Positions 24,385 through 38,286 are shown, counted from the first letter of the stretch. The stretch is 64,000 bases of DNA from Dicaeum eximium (GCA_013396995.1 VWZP01006006.1:403079-467078); one strand, 5' to 3'. Numbers and translations: made by a program. The notes: generated by a model not told the origin, from the letters alone.

Positions 24385-26725
24385 CCCTTGTTGCTCATCC
24401 GTACAGAGACAAATGGTGCCATTGGGGAGACCTTTAGTGTATCATGAATGATATCAAGGCCCTTGGGGTGATAATGAAGGGCATGAGAATGCAGGAAGTT
24501 TTCTTGGTCTTGCAGCTGAAGGGGAAAAGCTTAGTTAAAAGTGCACTGCAGGAAAACCCTGGTTGAATGGCTGGTGCTGAAGGAGGATTTCATATTTTAG
24601 GAGGGTGGTATAATTTCTGAAAAGTAAGGACTTCTAGGGACAAAAAGGCATGAGGAAGATGCAAAGAGGGTCAAGCCTTTTTTTTTTTTTTTTTTTAAAT
24701 CAACAGACCTGCTAACCTAGTGAGGAGAGTTTTAAATTAGATTCATTTGAGAATGGTAATGGTAACCCAAGAAGGCACTCCCTTGGGCTCAGCATAACAC
24801 AGAAAGTTCTCCTTCTCCTGCTGTTAAAGCTTCATGCCTAAGGGCCTATCACATATGACTGTATGCAAAGTCATGAACCTTGGGAAACAGCAAGAAGTTA
24901 GACACCTGTGCACTGTTGCAGAGTTATTGTCTTTCTGAGATTAAAAAGAGATGATGGAAAAGCACCATGCCCTGGACTCAAGCTGCACAAGGAGAGGCTT
25001 AGATTGGATTTTGGGAAAAAAAATCTACACAGATTATCAAGCATTAAAAAAGTCTACCCAGTGAACAGTTGAGTCATCATCCCTAGAGTTATATCACAGA
25101 AGTGCAAATGTGGCACTTTGGGACAGGCTTTAGTGGTGGATGTGAGAGTGCTGGGTTAACAGTTGGACTCCATGATCTCAAATGTCTTTCCCAAACAAAA
25201 TAATTCTATAATTCTATAAATGGAGATTTCTGTAGTTTGATTCAGGCTCTTTAGGAAAGGTAGAAAATATGGGATGAAATGGTTACACTCTAGGAGAAGG
25301 ATGTGTGAAAACAAGTGAAGAGACAACTGAGATCTTATTGCTAAGGATCAAAAGGCAGATGAAAACAGCAGACATCATGTTAGGTGTAATGGATTGAGAA
25401 GAAAGTAGGCAAACCTCATTACAACTGGAGGAAACCTCATAATTACAGACACTGGAATGGGTGGAGGACTTTAACTACACTGCTAATGTATGAAAGGGCA
25501 ACATGGTAATATGATTCAGATTTCTGGAGTATGTTGATGAAACGAGATCAACGAGCCAACTGTTCCCTGCTGCTTACTATGAATTAGAAAGAACAGTCAG
25601 ACCTGTGAAGGCTGAATTCAGCATTGGCAGAAGATACTTCAAGTCTGTGAAGTTTAAAACCCTGAGAGAAGTGATCAAAACTAATAGTGGAATTATAGCC
25701 CTGAAATTGAGGAGAAGAGATATTGGCTTGTTAAGAATCTGCTTGGCAGAAGCCTGTAGAAGACCGCTCTGAAGGGCAAAGAGGCCCAGGAGAACTTCTT
25801 GATAGTCAAACTGACCTCCTGATGCACAAGAACAGTCTGTTCCAACTTGCAGAGAGTTACAGACATGGCAGAAGGCCAGCACTGATGAACAAAGAGCTCC
25901 TGACTGAGCTCAAATACAAAAAGAAAGTATGCAGATACAGAAGGTGGAAGGAGGGATGAGCTACCAAGGAATAATAGGGAGACAGTTCCTGAGCATATAG
26001 AATTGGAGTAAGGGAAGACAATTCTCAGAGTTTTAACTCACATAGGATGTGAAGGACAGTGAGGGTTTCTATATACACTGTAAGCAAACAGAAAGAAAGG
26101 AAAATGTAGTCCCACTGCTTATTGGAGTCAGACACTCAGTGACAAAATATAAGAAAAGCCTGATGCATTCAATGAGGAGTTTTTACGTTATTTTCACTGG
26201 TAAGTTTGGGCCTAGAGTCCTTAGGATTAGAGACAGAATCTGTGAAAGCAAAATATTTAGTCACAGTGGAGAAAGAAAAAGCTAGAAATCATTTGAAGAA
26301 ATTTCACATAAATAATTGCATAGGGTCAGATGGGCTATGCTTGAGACTGTAAATGAAGCTGATCAGAGTCAATTGCAAGACCACTCTCAATTAACTTTGA
26401 AAGGACATGGCAGTCAGAGGAGGTTCCTGATGACTGCTTGTAGATCTCATGTCTATCTTCAACAAAATTAAAAAAGAGGATCCAGGGAACTTCAGACTGG
26501 ACAGCTTCAGCCCCATGCCTGGAAAGACTATGAAATAAATCCTCTATGAAGCCAGAGAAATGATAAGGTCCATGAGAAGTCACAATTCAGTACATGAACA
26601 ATTGTGGACAATGAGCATGATTTTACAGGGACAACTTGTGTCTGAACAACCTAATAGTTTTAATACAGCTAGTTTGTGAAAACAACAGCTAGAGGAAAAA
26701 CAGTGCATGTGGATAATTGAAGCCA
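24385..26725 (+). mobile_element. Old CR1 LINE body (ORF1 end to early RT), interrupted
   Basis: Highly diverged CR1 sequence in plus orientation. From about 24385 to 24720 it matches the ORF1 esterase-like end (TGCTCATCC, GGGGAGACCTTTAGTGTATC, ATGAGGAAGATGCA, then GAGGAGAGTTTTAAATTAG). The ORF1/ORF2 junction and start of the endonuclease follow to about 24955 (TGAACCTTGGGAAACAGCAA). After the nested CR1 tail the endonuclease resumes at about 25220 (CAGGCTCTTTAGGAAAGG, GGAGGACTTTAACTACAC, GGAATTATAGCCCTG). The linker to reverse transcriptase runs to about 26725 (GAACAAAGAGCTCCTGAC, GAGGATCCAGGGAACTTC, TGCCTGGAAAGACTATG). The central and C-terminal RT are absent. Frames are broken throughout. 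A T20 run sits at 24678-24697. Confidence 0.88.
24950..25219 (+). mobile_element. CR1 3'-end nested in older CR1
   Basis: A second CR1 copy, 3' end only, lies in the same orientation inside the endonuclease region of the older CR1. It runs CTCAAGCTGCACAAGGAGAGG, TTAGATTGGATTTTGGG, GAGTCATCATCCCTAGAG, GCACTTTGGGACAGGCTTTAG, TTGGACTCCATGATCTC and ends in ATAATTCTATAATTCTAT. Endonuclease-type sequence is found on both sides (about 24870-24950 and from about 25225). That supports insertion rather than chance adjacency. The left border is fuzzy by about 20 bp. Confidence 0.88.
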
Positions 26726-27299
26726 GTTAGTAGCAGCAGTCTTCCCTGGTTGGTACAAGTGTCAACACTGCCAGTGTCTTTATTCAATTTAAATTAAAAA
26801 TTTGAAATATTTTATGAATTTGAGTGAAGACACAAAACAAATGAGTAAGTATGTATACATTAAACATATATACCAGCCGGCAAAAATATAAACATTACTA
26901 GAATACTCTGCTGCTCATACAATGCCAATTTTACTTGCAGCTCCATAATCTGTGACAACTGAATGAGCTTCGCCAGCAAAAAAAAGTATTTCGTCTTATG
27001 TTAGCTCTGTTAGTTGAACTTTATTTAGCCATGAGGGTATCAGTTAGAGGCATTCCTTGTTCCAGTTCCTAAAAATGGAAATTGAATGAACCTAAATTTA
27101 GTGCAAACCATCTTATAATTTGATATTTTAAACCACTCCAATTTATAAGGAAGTCCCCAAATGGGAAATTTAAAAAAAATAGCAGAACCAAGATTTTTCC
27201 ACCATCTGAAGAGGAGTCAGGATTCCATCTCTCCCCTCCCCTTTGTTAAGTGACTTTGTTACTAATGCTGTCTATACTCTAATTAGATCTGTTCTCACC
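26726..27299. other. Unique AT-rich non-coding DNA
   Basis: No gene or repeat recognised between the long CR1 body and the next CR1 tail. Confidence 0.5.
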
Positions 27300-27429
27300 C
27301 TTGGAGGGAGTGCTCAGTAACATGAGCTAGTAAAATGCATCCCTGCCCATGGCAAAGGGGTTGTAATTAGATGACCTTTATGGCCCCTTCCAACCCCAGT
27401 CATTCTATGATTCCATGATTCTATGATTT
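27300..27429 (+). mobile_element. CR1 LINE 3' tail fragment
   Basis: Only the terminal 3' UTR of a CR1 copy remains: GTGCTCAGTAACATGAGCTAG, CATCCCTGCCCATGGCAAAG, TAATTAGATGACCTTTATGG, CCCCTTCCAACCCCAGTC and the tandem ATTCTATGATTCCATGATTCTATG tail (read in parts). This is the CR1 subtype with the CCCTGCCCATGGCA block, different from the tails at 15.8 and 21.1 kb. Confidence 0.93.
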
Positions 27430-30400
27430 CTTTTGGCAACTGATAATAAAGGTTACAATTAATAATTCTGAAATGTAGATTTCCTATATAAATTATATAC
27501 CTACAATTTATTACAAACTTATTTTACGTGTGGCAGAATACTCTGGAAGAAACACATGAATAATGTTTCTTAAAGAACAGTCTAAAAAAGTATGATATTC
27601 AAGTATAGAAGAAATGCTGATGAAGTAAAAAAATCAGAAATAAGTATATTAACTCAAATTCTGATCATTTTTGAATGCACTGAATCATTAATATCTACCC
27701 ATGTGAAACAGTGCAGAAGTTTATAGGAGAAGAGAAACTCACCAGTCAGTTTTATGAGTCTCACTTGTAGCTTCATTTAAAACTTATTAATTACTTCTCA
27801 TTTTTAAATGTCATTCCTTTTCAAATCAAGGCAGCACAATCTTTTCTCCAATCTTTTATTTCTATAATGGAAAATCAGGGACAACTGTCAAACTACTTTT
27901 AGAGTAACTAAAATGGTAGAGATCTTTATGCCTGTTTATCTATCTGCAGGTGATTAATTACTCTTCTGAACTTTTAAATCTTTCTATGTCTCTCATTAAC
28001 AGGCCCTCAGATACTACACGTAGGAGAGAACATCAGGTAATTTAATTTGCTTCTTGCATAGCATAAACTATATTATGTGACCAATTTATTTTGTCATTGA
28101 ATTTTCTAATATGTGCTTGGATAAAATGCTTCTTTCTAAAAGGAACCAAACCGATTTGAAAGCACCAAAAATCCTCTACTTTCTCTCATAATTTGCTATA
28201 ATGACCAGTCCCTCACCCTGTTAAAAAAAAAAAAAGCTTTCTACCTCACAATAAGATTGAGCATCAGAAGACTGTTATCTATTCCTCTTCATGCATTTGA
28301 TCTCCTCTTACTCTCCCTGGGAAAAACTTAATTAATATTGCAAAAATGTGAAGGTCAAATTTTCATTTATAAATGATATTTAAAAGTCAGTGTAATTGGC
28401 AGCATCTTGCAGAGTGCAGGTGGACCTCCTTTTGTGTTATCTAGAGAAAAAAATTTCATCCCACTTACTTCTATCACTGATATAAGGGTTTTTCTGTATT
28501 AGTTTTAGCTCTGTAACCTACTTTACATCTTCCAGACTGTAAAATCATGCAAAGAATAGATTTTTTTCTGGTTTACTTACTAAACTTTCAGTACGCTGCA
28601 TGTCACTATCTGTAAAATAAAAAAAATCTGATTGGAAGATTAAAACTCAGTTTGCAATGACAATATTAAAATAATTATAGTTTGAGAGTTTTGTCACTAT
28701 GTAATGCAGTTTCACCATGAAAGGAAGCTTCCATTTCTTTTTTAGTGGGCATGTCCCCTTTGGTAAAACTATCACTTCAGATCTATTAAGCAGCCAGGGA
28801 CAGAGTCCTGATAGGCATTTTCTTCTGCACCTGCAGAGAAGTCAGTCAGCAGAATGGCCAGGGTAAGATTATTTTTCATTAGCTGTATTTTACTTTCCTT
28901 TATAGGCATATGATATGTGCTTGTTTTTAAATTTTCTTTGAAAGGCACAGGTTTTTTTTCAGTTAATAGGAAATGACACCTTAGGGCTTAACTTTGAACC
29001 TGTAACATTGTGCATAATGTAAAAAAGCAGGTGCAAATTGGCATCTATATGATTGCATTGTCTTAATCTGCAATATTAATAACTTCATGCTTTCCAAAAA
29101 GTAATTTTTGTGTATTGCTCCTAACAACATCATTCTCTTGAGTCATGGGCTCCCAAACAAATGTCACCTCTCCTTGAAACACCTGCTGCTGAGAGCAAAT
29201 TCAAGCTGTTACACTGCTTCTAGCCTGCAAAGATGTTTATTGTAACTGACCCTGGTTTATCTTCCTCTTTAGCAACTACAAATTTTCTTCTTCACAGAAA
29301 TTTTCACTGATTCTTTAAAAAAAAAAAAATCACATTTGTTTTAGATCACATTTGTCTGCAAGTAGGTCTAGATCACTAGATTTATCAATGAATTCAATTG
29401 ATCAAATTAAATGCCAAAATAAATACAGAAAAAATACTTCCTCCTTTTTGCCCGAGATAAGATGATAATATACTGGTAACTGTGAAAAAGCTTGGTTTTT
29501 TTGGGAGGGGAGAGATAGACTTTAAGTAGAATACTGTGATGTTTCACACAAATTTAATGTTTCAAACAAAGTAAAAATAAATACTACCACATAAACTCTC
29601 TGGATTAGCTTGGATCAAATGGTATGTTTGTCTTTTGAGACAGACAACATTAACAAATTGTTTTCTTGCCTTGTTTGCTTTGAAAGGAAAATCACTGCAA
29701 AAGAAGTCTAACAAAATAAAACCTGATCAAAGACATAGATAAAAAGTGAAAATGCACACACAGGTAGTTCTACATCCACCTGCAGATATTCCATCATGTG
29801 AGAGACTGGACTTTCACAAGTGTGTTAACATCTGAAAATCCTTCACTCCACTTCAGGAAAAAATGTATCGTTAGAAAAGGTTGTTAAATTCTCTACTTTA
29901 ATAGTAAATGTTACCAGTGAAACAGTAAGTAAATTACCAGCCAGCTGACAGCTTATCACAGATCAGCTCAGTGATACACACGTGAGGTTACAAACCATAA
30001 GCACAACTCCGCATATGATCTATTTCCTTCTCCCTTCCTTCATTCCCTCTGCCCCTTCTTCCTGTCTTCCTTCATACTTTCCCCTTCACTTAAATGAAAG
30101 GTTTCTGAATTTTAAGGAATAATGCGCTTAATGGCTTCAGAAAATCAGAATCTTTGCAAACCCATATATTTCTATCACAAATGTTAACAAGCCTCATGTC
30201 AGCTTTTGATAGATGTTGAAAAAGAGTGTAGGATGGTAGGTGTGCCCTTGGTAGGGGTTGAGATGGCAGAATCAGTAGTAAAGGTGTTTTTAAGTCACAA
30301 AGATTTTGAATGATTGCTGTCATACTCCCTTTCCAAAAATCCCAACAAACAAAAAGCAGCTCACAGTACTGTATGTGGACAGAGTGCCAAAAGGATAGAA

Positions 30401-32924
30401 ATCTAGCCAAAGCATTTGATTTATTATTCATAAAGTTTTAGGCTGTTTGTTTGGGTTTTTTTCTGTATCCACTTTCCATCTAGGTTGCATGAGAAAGTTA
30501 TCAAAATACAGAGAATTTTACTAAAGCCCACAGAGAAATCAGGTTTTGGAAGAGGATTTTACTTTGTCTTATGTCTTTACACTTAGCACCTGCTCATTGT
30601 TTTTAAGATTCTGGGCACACTCATCCTCTCCTGAAAGTAGCTCATTTATTAGCTCACTGACTTCAGTTCCAGATGCAAAAACTAGATGGATTTAAAGTAT
30701 CTACTCATTTCTGTTCCATGATCGATCTCTTCATCATTACAGCAGTTGGAAATGAGGTTTGGAATGTGAATAAGTATTTTGCTTACATGAGTAATTTGTA
30801 TATAGTTCTGCCTAATATATAAGATGCAGCTGATTTGTATAAACCTTTCCCTTTTAAAAAGTGCATTTGTATATTTTTAGGCAAAATATTAAGCTATGCC
30901 TGTGAGGCTTCTGCACATTCAATAACTTAATTACAAAAGCTGTTACAATGGCTACAAAAACTAATGTTTTTGTTTGATAATATTTAACAATAGAATTTTG
31001 TACATCTTATGTGTGACATAGGATGCAGTTATGTATGTGTATATACGGATACACAGCAAAGCACAAGAACAATATTTTGAAGAATGAGTTACTGAAATTT
31101 GCTGACGTACTGTGTGTTCTGTGTTTAGCATTATCTGATTTAGGTTAGTGAGAAAGTTGAAGAAGTGGAAATGCACTGAATTCCGATGAAATACATTGCT
31201 TTGCCTCAGACCTGGCATGGCTCAGCTTCACACAATTATACATGGGGTTCTATTGATAATCTTCTTTCTGTCTTTGGACTTTAGTGATTAATGCTTTTTG
31301 TACTTTACTGCATACATTTAAAAAATCAAGAAAACCTCAAATTAACAGAATAGCTAGATGCTTGTCCTAATTATGCAGAGTGGAGGTTCAAGTGACTTAT
31401 TTGAAAAGCATATCAGAGAAGACATTCTGAAAAGAATCCATCCTTTCTCTGGCTACTCGTTCACAACCAAATTTGTCCTGCATTTTCTTTCTTTCAAATA
31501 TCTTCTTTCTAAAGCACAAATTACCTGGCACATTCAAGAAATCTTTTATGGCATTAAATCCTATGAAAAGTGGGTAACTTTCCTGAAAAAATCAGAGCGC
31601 TCTAAAGAGAGTTATATGAGTTAGCCAAAGTCACCTCAAAATGCTTCTCTATTTTTGTTTAGAAAATATTCTCTGAGTTTTCTTCTTCATCCAGGTATTG
31701 TGCAGTGGTGTACCAGAATATCACAGTATGTGCAAATAGCAAGAGTTTGTGCTAAGTGCTACCTTGCTCAGTATTTTTAGCAGCCTTAAACAAGATTCTC
31801 CAAGTAGCGTCTGTGTAACCAAAATCAAAAAGAACACTCGATAAATTTAATGGAATTAAATCAGGCAAATACATTTACAAAGAACTGGAGCCAGTGGGTT
31901 GGCTCGTTTTATATGAGATGTCTGAATTATGTTGACAATCTAATAATGTGCCTGAGTAGCTAAAGGCTGATACAGGCCTGCAGGAGCTGGTAATGTGGCT
32001 GTAACATCTTATAACATTAAGGACATCATGGAGATAAATGAGACTAATGTAGTCTGGAAATGAACACCTCCCTTGGTTTAAAAAAATAAGTTAACAATAA
32101 AAATAAATATTGTGCATTTACCATTTATATCTAGAATCTGGCGTGCAACTTATACATATTGCTGTATACAAGTTACTGAGATAAATATTACAGGAAAATA
32201 TTCATGGTTTATTTACAAAGCAAAAAATATAATTAGCAGAGGTGGAAGGCACCATTTTCTCTTGTTATCCAACCATAGCTATTACTTTAAGCAAAATCAT
32301 AAAACTGACATTATACAGCAGAAGTAATGAAGTGTAGGTGGAAAATCAGCTAAGTTGACATGCAAAATGAGACACTTCAGGACTGTCTGTGGTTGTAAAT
32401 GAAATGCAGTCAAAATATTGCTCTATGTGGAATCTCATAAAGAAACTGAAAAACTTACTTTATCCAATTTGGGGCTGTAACATTTATTAAACTAGAACAA
32501 TTATTATTAAATATTGTCAGTTTTTTCTCTGGTTTTTTTTTCTTCCTTTTTCCATCAGTAGAGTTTATTCCCAGAAAATATTTGCTACAAATAACTCACA
32601 GACTTATTTATGATATGACAATTTTTTATTATGATTTCCACCAACACAGCATATAACTTACCTTGTCAGGATTTAGGATGAATGCTAGAAACTAGCTAAT
32701 AAGTTAAAGATTATTTACATTGTGTCATTTATCCCTTTAAATATAATAGCACATGTCACATGAGTAATATTTGTTTTCAGAACCTCTTGCCAGCTACTGT
32801 GTTATTGTGCCTCATTAGCAAAAATAACAGAATGGAGACTTTAATTAAAGAAACATAAAATACAGAAGCAGAGCTTGAAAATTTCCACCTGTTCAGGAAA
32901 AACAATACTGAACAAACACACCAT
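27430..32924. other. Unique AT-rich non-coding DNA
   Basis: About 5.5 kb without a recognised gene or transposon; frames reach at most 113 codons (30090-30431, minus) and look like chance. A possible micro-exon at 28837-28862 is described under findings. Short A/T homopolymers are scattered (A13 near 28222 and near 29318). Confidence 0.5.
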
Positions 32925-33195
32925 TCCAGAGCCATAGAAGTGCTGAGGCTAGGATGTACGTCCAGAGATCATCTAGTCCAACTCCCCTGTTCAGAATAAC
33001 GTCAGTCATCTGCAGGAGGCTGCTCATGTCCAGTTGGGCTGTGAGTATCTTTTAGGATGGAGACTCCACAGCCTCCATAGTTGCTCCAGTGTTTGACCAC
33101 CATCACAGCAAAAAAGGTTGGTTTGGTGGGGTTTTTTTCCTTCTTTTGTGTAAAAAAGGTTTAAGTTCCTGTCTGTTGTCTCTTGTCCTGTAATT
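32925..33195 (-). mobile_element. CR1 LINE 3'-end fragment, minus strand
   Basis: Read on the minus strand this is a decayed CR1 3' end. On the plus strand one sees its reverse: GATCATCTAGTCCAACTCCC (about 32967), CAGTTGGGCTGTGAGTATC, GGATGGAGACTCCACAGCC, TGCTCCAGTGTTTGACCACC and CTCTTGTCCTGT (about 33180). The terminal ATTCTATG tail is almost lost. A T/G-rich stretch (33117-33150) interrupts the homology. Frames over it are non-functional. Confidence 0.88.
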
Positions 33196-36100
33196 GAATA
33201 ACACAAAAAATAAATGTTTTCTTTATTCCCTGTAAACTCCAGTAATAACATGTTTGTTTTCATTCCTATATTCTTCATATTTCAGTAGCAATCAGGTTGA
33301 GGCACAAAGACAGATCAGGAAAATGGGGGAAATAGTAGCTTAATTATTCAGATCAAAAATAAAGACTTGTGAGATTCAAATACTGTCTGAAGTTAAACAG
33401 CCTCTCCTTTTCTTATTAGCATTTTTTACCCTGCAACATCTTTGGAAATGTGACAGGTAAGGAAGAAAAAACTCTTATGGTTCTCTTTCCATTAGTTACT
33501 CTTGCATATCGTATTAATTTCTGTCCCAGTGAAGGCAGGAAGTACCAGGATTTGGTAAACCCACATGGCAAGTCAGCTTCCTACTACCTAACATTACACT
33601 CTACATTATTTCCATTGGGTAATGATTTCCACTAATACACAATTTACATTTGAAATGCTTGTGTGTGTGTGTATAATTACTAACACTCGCAGGACTGGAG
33701 TCAGTATGACACTCAAGAGGTCCCTATATTTGCTGTTCTTGTAAAAAATATAAAATCATTGGGCTGAAAGAAATGCTTAGAAAATAAACAATGAGATATG
33801 CAACACTGGGAAGATGGTTATTTCTGTTGAAGCTTGTAGTTGTCTTACACATCATGTTTTATTGCTATAGAACAAAGTAAAAAAAAAAAGGAAAAAAATA
33901 AAACAGGCAAAACACACATAGAAAGAGCCATAAACAAAGACCAAAACTGGCAAAACTGTGTGAACATTATCAGTATGATGGGGAACTATAAGCAGGACAC
34001 ATTCTTGACTATTCAGCAGGGGAAAAGGGAATTACACACTAGTATACCAACATGTTCCTTTTTCAGCAGCCTGAAGAAAAGCAATAAATGAAGGAAATTT
34101 TATTACATTTAAAATAAATTGCTTGCCTGAATAGAAGATTTAAAAAAAATTTATCATATCCTCCTTCTACACTTGAGTCAGATTGTATTTCTTGTTCCAG
34201 TACTGAACTGTCCAATGTAAACTTGTTCATCACTTCTGTGATGAAACAATCTACCCAAATGTAGGCTGTTCCAGGGTATAAACTCCTAGTAGAGGTTTAT
34301 GTTACTGTTGTAAAATACATGACCTTGGGTTCTGTACTACTGAGTTTTCACTCCATCCTTTTTATATTTTAAGTAATTTCTGTTTTATCAATAATCACTA
34401 AATACGTCTTTCCAATTACATTGTCAACACACTCATATTTTAGGCATCCATCTCTCTGATAGTTAAAACATTGAAAGTGTTCTAGTTAAAGACAGATTGC
34501 TCTGAAACTCATTAAATCTGTCTGCCTCTTGGTTTCCTTTTCCAGCACATCCCAGAAACACTGAAGTTTTTTCCATAATCAGTTCCCCATCCCTTCTCTA
34601 ATGCTTCCTCTAAATCAGAGCTTCTCCAGTTTCACTTCCCTTATGACACCCTCTTGTTTGAATCTATGCAAATTTGGAGAGAACATTTCCCTCCTCTTAC
34701 ATTCAGCACTTTTTTTACAGTAACATTTCTTCTGGAGCATGCATCTTTAGAAGCTAAAGTCTACCATAATAGGATGGCTCTCAGGGCTATTAGAATTTCT
34801 CTTATTTCAGTTTTCTGTCACAAATAGGAGTTTATAGAATATTTTTTCAACTCTGCTTCTTTACTATTTTTCCCTAAAGAGGTTTAAAACTGCCTTTTGT
34901 TTTATTCATGCTAAGTGCTTGGGTTTTATTAATGCCTAGATGCCATAGAATCCTAGTACTTTTATCTTCACTTCTGTCTTCTCTGAAAGGATGTATGTAT
35001 TGCTACTCTATTTCATTTCTAGCTTTGTTGGATTTTGTTTTGTTTTGGGTTTTGTTTTGGTTGGATGGGTTTTTTTGGTTTTTTTTTTTGTTTTTGTTTT
35101 TTCTTTCTATTCATCTGTTACCCCCTTAAATATCTGAATGTATGATGTGTCATTTACAGCTTGGAATTCAGAATTCAACATTTTGTAGTCTTGGGACACA
35201 GACAGAAGAGATAATGTAGATGCTGTTCCCTTTTCCCAAGTGACTAAGATCCTGAGCCACTAAAATCTTAAATTCTCTGCCCACACCTCACTCTTTTGCT
35301 ATGCTTTGGTTGAAGTCTGATTAATTGATAGCTTTGAATGGATCTTGCAAGTTTGTAAGGCACAGTGTTCTGGTTAACATATCAGGGCAAGTGTTTTACA
35401 GGATTACAGGTCAGCACCCAGAAAAGCAGAAATATATCTCTTGATTCTTCCCAAAGTTAAACTTAATGAATGAGAATATGTGCACAGATAGAGGCTAACC
35501 TATCTTTCAATATACTTTATTGTTTTTTTCATAGATTTCAAATTTCATAGGGGCACAGTGGACCTGTATACCTTGACAAAGATCATGCAAAATGAGCTCT
35601 TATCAAAATCTGTATCTTAAAAAAACTTCAGCTGTTATGCAATACTCTAAGTGGTACAGTTTTTAAACATACCTTCTTTTCCATATAATGTCATATTTGG
35701 ATCACATTATGCTTCAAATAAAGGCTGCTTAATTTTTTCAATCTGCATGCTTTTTATTTCCTACAAATTATATGGCAAATTGAGGTAAAATTTCTGAAGC
35801 CAAAGGGACTGAATATATTTGCCTCATCACAATTTGCATGTTGTCCATCTATGTCCCCAAAATATAACTACTTGTTAACACTAGAAAACTGTAGGTGGAA
35901 GGCCCTGTTTTTCCCTTTTTTAAAGCCTGAATGATGCAAATGTGTGTGATTGGGCAGCATGTGGGCTGGTGTTGAAACTGGGGTGTGTTGGCCTTCCTCT
36001 GACTCTGTCTGCTTACGGAATCAACAATTTTGTTTAAGCTGTCACTCTAAGGATGAAGAGGACATTGCAGACTCCCTATCTTCTCCAATTTCCATAGCAG

Positions 36101-38286
36101 TAGCACTGTGAAATCCTCCCCAAGCAAGAGCATCTGTGCTGCTAGAAGCTGCATAAACAAACCTGAGTAAGACTGCTCTGTCTTCCACGCAAGTTGAAGG
36201 GGAGCGGAATGGCAGAACAGCACGGCAGTGCTCATCTCTAAGTGACAAAAGAAAGGTGAAGCATGATTAAATCAAACACACTTAACAAGTGCAGACCCTG
36301 TGGCAGAGATTATAAACTGGTTAATCCATATTGTTTGCATCTGGTCTCTGAGCAGAGAGGATTTCCTTGGGAACAGTTTTTCAGTTTCTTCACTGATCAC
36401 TTAGCTGGGATCTAGTCTGAACTCACAGCTCTCTTGTAGGCAGAATCATCCCTGGAGGTACAAGCATGACTCTTTCTTCTGGTGCTGTCCTTCTGGTTGG
36501 AGGTATGGCAAATATACAGAGTAGGGCTTATACAGCAGAGCTAGGACTTCCTTGTAGAGCAGAGGACATCTGAGTGCCAGCACATCACTCATACACAAGT
36601 ATTCTAATTATATTAAAGCTTTTTCTGGATCAAAGCAATCAATTTGCTATCTGCATCATTCTCCTATTCACAGTTCTGGCATTAAGGGTGAGGGAGCCTT
36701 CTGGAGCAGAGAGGGAGATGGTTATTAACTGATGGCTTATAAAGAAGAATGGAAGTAACCTTGGGAAGGGGGGGAGGAGCAGGGGAAAGAGGAGAAAAAG
36801 GCAAGGCAGAGGCACAAACATGCAAGACTTTGTATTAGAACTCCTCTGTACTGCTCCTATAATCTGCTATTCCTGCTGTGGTGCAACTGCAGGTAAAAGT
36901 TTCTTTCTGACGAGGTAATTGGGTTCAGAGAACACAAAGTCACGAACACACAATTATTTCTCATGTTTCTTTTATCTGCCTACACCCCTAGAAAAAAAGG
37001 CATCTGTCTGAAATGTGCCATTATACATTAACTGTGCATTTTGAATGTCCCCATGGTGCTGCTGCTGCAGACACTGAATCTTCCTGACCACAGGCAAACA
37101 AGAAGCATTTCCTCTGGGAGGATGTGGAGCACCAGTGGGAGGTCTTTACAACTTTGTAGATTAATAGAAGTTGTAGATTAAACACAGTGAGGGCTCAAAC
37201 TGAGCAGAAGTGACTGGTTCTTCTCACCCTGCACTGAAGTAGCAAAGACTGCTCCTGGGCCCACAGTGACTCTGTGGCTCTCAAACCCTGGGAGATGCAG
37301 CTTTTATGAGGACTTGCAATTATCTTTTGGGCACTGGAGTGAGCATCCAAATACAGGCACCTCAAAGAGCTGAATTCATATGTGGCCTGTTATCAAGTGT
37401 GACTTTGTCATTAAGGTTGTCCTTGAAAAAATACTTAATAACTTTGCTTTCCTAGCCACACTCTGTTAAGCCTTAAAAACCAGTCATGCATTTACTCATT
37501 GTAGTTGTTTTTAAACCAAAACAGAACAGTTCTACATTTTCAATAATATGAATGGTCAAAGTGCATTACCCCAAATCAGTTTTGATTTCCTTGCCCTCTA
37601 ATAAATGACATTGTTTTATGAGTATTTAAGTACCATGATTTAAAAACTTTTCTAAAACATATATTTATTGTTCATGTAAGATTGTTTTTAAAAAGAATCT
37701 TTGTGGCTTTGTGACCAGGTCAAAACCTGTTGTACAGGCAGGGGAGATTGCTTATAGACTAGTATTATCTGAAGAAAACATGTAATCATCAAATAATACT
37801 TCTGGGTTATACTTTTTCATCAGGCTGTAAAAGTACATGCAGGAAGAAATAAATGCAAAAGCAAGTAGGAAGAGAATAACTCTGCATATGCTGAATAGTT
37901 TTTCCATCATTATTCTGATGAGCATGGAGTCCATCCACAGGGATTTTTGAGGGTTCTGTTGCTAAAGAGCTGTACAATCCAATTTAACAGTGTAAACTTC
38001 TTTCATCCCTCAACCTATATCAAATAAAAGGTTATGAGATTAATGATGCCTCTCATACCCCACCCCATGGAAGAATGGCTGCCTCCAAAAGTGTAGTTTC
38101 TTCGTCCTGTAAAGGAAAATAGGAAGGCACATATACGCTTTTTTTTTTCCCTAGGGAGAAACGAGATTGCTATTGCAACTTCAGGAACACGAAGTCTGAA
38201 ATTATTTTAAAATGGCAAATTTCTTACATTTCAATATGCTCTGAAAACTCTCCGTGACAGTCAATATCACTTGTAATGATGGGCTA
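33196..38286. other. Unique non-coding DNA
   Basis: No gene identified. A (GT)6 run lies near 33661-33672, an A10 run near 33880 and a GTTTT-rich tract at 35033-35102. The interval 36017-36237 is richer in GC and has splice-like borders on the minus strand; it is listed as a finding, not as a gene. Confidence 0.5.
35033..35102. repeat. T/G-rich low-complexity tract
   Basis: About 70 bases made almost only of T and G in GTTTT, GGTTTT and T-run units. It creates a hydrophobic pseudo-frame rich in Phe and Leu that should not be read as a protein. Similar tracts occur at 22834-22894 and 48091-48190. Confidence 0.9.
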
